From Acidobacteriota bacterium (GTDB lineage: Bacteria > Acidobacteriota > Thermoanaerobaculia > Gp7-AA8): a DNA stretch of 6,370 nt. This document shows, one piece after another, positions 4,295 through 6,370 of the stretch. The DNA lies in NCBI GenBank assembly GCA_003222375.1, contig QHVX01000123.1, positions 1-6,370 of the forward strand, written 5' to 3'. The stretch's first letter is position 1. Each line of letters starts with the position of its first letter. Under the pieces are notes generated by a model. It was not told where the DNA came from, did no database searches, and saw only the letters and a program-made list of their open reading frames with translations. The position numbers and the translations under genes are program-made.

Positions 4295-6367
4295 TCATTC
4301 GTTCCAGCGCCGGATCGACTCGATTTCGTAGTCGTTCCCCATGAACGTGACGATCTCGCCGGCGGCATGCCCGATCAAGGCTTTGGCGACGTCGGACTGA
4401 TTCGAATAGATTCCGTGCTCGGGCGCGGACTCCCACGGACCCAGGATGGTGACCTCGCGGCGAACGTCGCCATTGGAGAGGGCGACCTTCGTTCCGACGC
4501 GCACGGCACTCGTATCGACGCTGGCCGGTTCGATCACGCGAACGTTCGCGAGCTCGGTCTGCAGCTTGCCGACGCGCGCGGAAAGATATTCGTCGCGCTG
4601 TCGCGCGGACTTGTATTCGAAGTTCTCGCTGAGATCGCCCATCTCGCGCGCGACCTGGATCGCTTTTTTGTTCGCCGGAATCTCGACCTTGAGCAGATGC
4701 TCGAGCTCCCCGCGTTTTTTCGCGAGCGAATCGGCGGTGGCGTAGATCGGCTCGACCTGCGGCTCGCGGAGCGACGGATATTTCATGAGCAGGGCGTGCT
4801 TGACGTCCTCGCGCCGATACTCTTCGATGGCGCCGTAGCGATCGAGACTCTCCGCCAGCTTCCGGGCCTGTTCTTCGTTGTCGACCTTCATGATGATGCG
4901 TGTAATGAAGCCACCCTTGTCGAAGAAATCCTTCAGGCGAGCGCGAACGGGAGCGAATTCGTCTGACGCGATCGCTTCCAGGATTTGAAAGACGAGTCCA
5001 TAGCTCGCGCGATCGGGAAGCGGATCTTGTTCATCGAGCTGCTTCGCATACCAGTAAAAGGCACGCGGATGCCGCCGCGGGTAGCGCAATGTCTCGTCGA
5101 TCAGCCGGTCGCGAATGTCGCTCTGTCCGTCTTTCTCGAGGGTCGACATGACGAGCGACAGAATGCGCGGCTCGTCGTCGATAAAGAAAATTTCGCCGAA
5201 TACCTTCGGCCAATCGGGATGCGCATTGCGAACGGTGGTCAGCGCGCGCTCGCGAAGCGCTTTGTCGCTGATGGCGGCCACCGTTCGTGAGGCTAGTGCG
5301 CCGCTGAGCAGCGAAGCCGGATCGAAAGGCGGCGTGTATGCGCCGGGCAGAGATTCTAGAGTTGTCAGAATCTGCCAGGCCATCGCCGGATCGCTCCTCG
5401 CCAGGCGAACGGCCTCGTTCGCGAGCGCGGTCGAGAATGCATCGGCCAGCTCCTTGCTGCGGGCGCTGTGTTTTCGCGCCAGATCGAGCTTGGTCTTCGG
5501 ATCGGCGCGGTCGAATTCGCGGCGGATCGTCTTGTCCGCTTCGCCCGTCGAGGCGCTCCACGAATACGCCGCCTTCGCGCCGGTGCCGCTGACCACGATC
5601 TGCGGATTCTTTCGCGCCGATGTCCACCACGAGCTCCACTTTTCTTCGGGCACGATTCCGATGACCGCGTCGCGCACTTCGGCCATCGTCATCGGCCGGC
5701 CGAAGCTCTGCAGGACGCGCGCAAAAAAACTCGACGGCGACTTCACCGCCTCGGTTTTGATCTTGGCGGCATCCTTGAACTTCTCGCGCAGGACGTGCCC
5801 GTCGCTCAGCGGCGTGAGGAACTTCCCGGCAGCGCCAAGGGGAACGGAAACGCGCTTCTCTCTTTCAAAGTCGAGCCGCGCGATGCCGAGCTCCGGATTC
5901 AGCTCGACGACCACACCCGCGCCGCGTCCGGCCATGAAGTACGGCTGGCCCTCGTCGTACAACAGCCAGCTCTCGATCTTTTCCGCGCGCTCGACCGGAT
6001 TGCTCGACGGCTCGTTGAAACCGGCGAAATCAAACGCGCGCTGAAAAGTCTTTCGCGCGCCGTAAGAACGCCGCAACGCCTCCTCGATCTGGGGACGCAG
6101 TTGCCCGGGATGTTTGGAGAGCCGGCCGATCTCTTTGAGAACTTGCAGGCGCTCCCGCCACATTTTTCGCTCGAGCAACATTTCGGCGAGGAGGCCGAGG
6201 AGTGTGTCGGATTGGGTACGCTGCTCGGATTTGCGAAGGGCCTTGGCCGTTCGCAGGAAAGGTTCGACGTCGCTCGGATCGCGCTCCAACTGGCTCATCC
6301 AGAGGGATTCGAGCTCTTCGAATTTTTTTTCTTGAATCAGCGCATTCGCGTCATCGGCGAAGCCCAT
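4295..6367 (-). CDS. greA: GreA-type transcript cleavage factor with large N-terminal extension
   Basis: The 690-residue product ends in a complete GreA. Its coiled coil covers about residues 541-613, with tip GDLSENFEY (577-585) carrying the acidic pair D578 and E581 that reaches into the RNA polymerase secondary channel. The FKBP-like domain follows (about 620-686; LGPWESAPEHGIYS, then ALIGHAAGEIVTF). GreA rescues backtracked polymerase by stimulating RNA cleavage. A normal GreA has about 158 residues, so some 530 are added. Residues 1-110 are helical and TPR-like; 140-190 (GRGAGVVVELNPELGIARLDF... FLTPL) look like a small beta barrel; 220-270 (RPMTMAEVRDAVIG... YSW) look like a winged helix; 290-530 are helical again. 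Chlamydia and spirochaetes have similarly long GreA proteins, so this is a known but unusual architecture. The ATG at 6367 is only 3 bases from the window edge, so an earlier start cannot be ruled out. The stop at 4295 abuts the heptamer array. Confidence 0.92.
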   Translation of the reverse strand: MGFADDANALIQEKKFEELESLWMSQLERDPSDVEPFLRTAKALRKSEQRTQSDTLLGLLAEMLLERKMWRERLQVLKEIGRLSKHPGQLRPQIEEALRRSYGARKTFQRAFDFAGFNEPSSNPVERAEKIESWLLYDEGQPYFMAGRGAGVVVELNPELGIARLDFEREKRVSVPLGAAGKFLTPLSDGHVLREKFKDAAKIKTEAVKSPSSFFARVLQSFGRPMTMAEVRDAVIGIVPEEKWSSWWTSARKNPQIVVSGTGAKAAYSWSASTGEADKTIRREFDRADPKTKLDLARKHSARSKELADAFSTALANEAVRLARSDPAMAWQILTTLESLPGAYTPPFDPASLLSGALASRTVAAISDKALRERALTTVRNAHPDWPKVFGEIFFIDDEPRILSLVMSTLEKDGQSDIRDRLIDETLRYPRRHPRAFYWYAKQLDEQDPLPDRASYGLVFQILEAIASDEFAPVRARLKDFFDKGGFITRIIMKVDNEEQARKLAESLDRYGAIEEYRREDVKHALLMKYPSLREPQVEPIYATADSLAKKRGELEHLLKVEIPANKKAIQVAREMGDLSENFEYKSARQRDEYLSARVGKLQTELANVRVIEPASVDTSAVRVGTKVALSNGDVRREVTILGPWESAPEHGIYSNQSDVAKALIGHAAGEIVTFMGNDYEIESIRRWNE

Positions 6368-6370
6368 GAA

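Overview
The window holds five genes, all read from the minus strand. From high to low coordinates (their order of transcription) they are: a long GreA-type transcription factor, a 7Fe-type ferredoxin, a 3-hydroxyisobutyrate-dehydrogenase-family reductase, a secreted S46 dipeptidyl-peptidase, and an ArsN1-like GNAT acetyltransferase cut off at base 1. The sequence is GC-rich, and the intergenic gaps carry short dispersed-type palindromes and heptamer arrays. An S46 peptidase, a GreA with a large helical N-terminal extension, a Thermus/Bacillus-type 7Fe ferredoxin and the 'TCATCCTGA...AAGGATCT' palindrome together suggest an environmental bacterium, most likely Acidobacteriota or a neighbouring soil or sediment phylum. 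That placement is inference from gene content, not from a marker gene.

Layout. Bases 4295-6367 encode the GreA fusion. Bases 4161-4292 hold an inverted pair of heptamer arrays (GACTGAG/CTCAGTC) that fills almost the whole gap to the ferredoxin gene (3875-4141). After the ferredoxin comes a short inverted repeat and then a clear minus-strand intrinsic terminator (3771-3794). The 375-base gap 3500-3874 also holds a strongly foldable element of about 150 bases (3605-3754) and a second inverted pair of heptamer arrays with a different unit (AAGGCAG/CTTCTGC, 3514-3596). The reductase (2621-3499) and peptidase (561-2624) form a tight two-gene operon. Their stop and start overlap in a GTGA, and a GGGAGG Shine-Dalgarno sequence lies inside the last codons of the reductase. 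A palindromic repeat (473-552) fills the gap between the peptidase and the acetyltransferase and appears to supply the acetyltransferase's ribosome-binding site.

The five genes do not form one pathway that I can recognise. They look like ordinary housekeeping or accessory metabolism: transcript rescue, electron transfer, a hydroxyacid dehydrogenase, extracytoplasmic dipeptide release, and possible arsinothricin detoxification. I found no defence system, CRISPR array, transposase or RNA gene of a known family. The parts not explained by known families are intergenic: the two heptamer inverted arrays, the ~150-base structured element, and a matching layout at the reductase and ferredoxin starts (a -10-like hexamer exactly 9 bases before an ATG with no Shine-Dalgarno), which suggests leaderless mRNAs.
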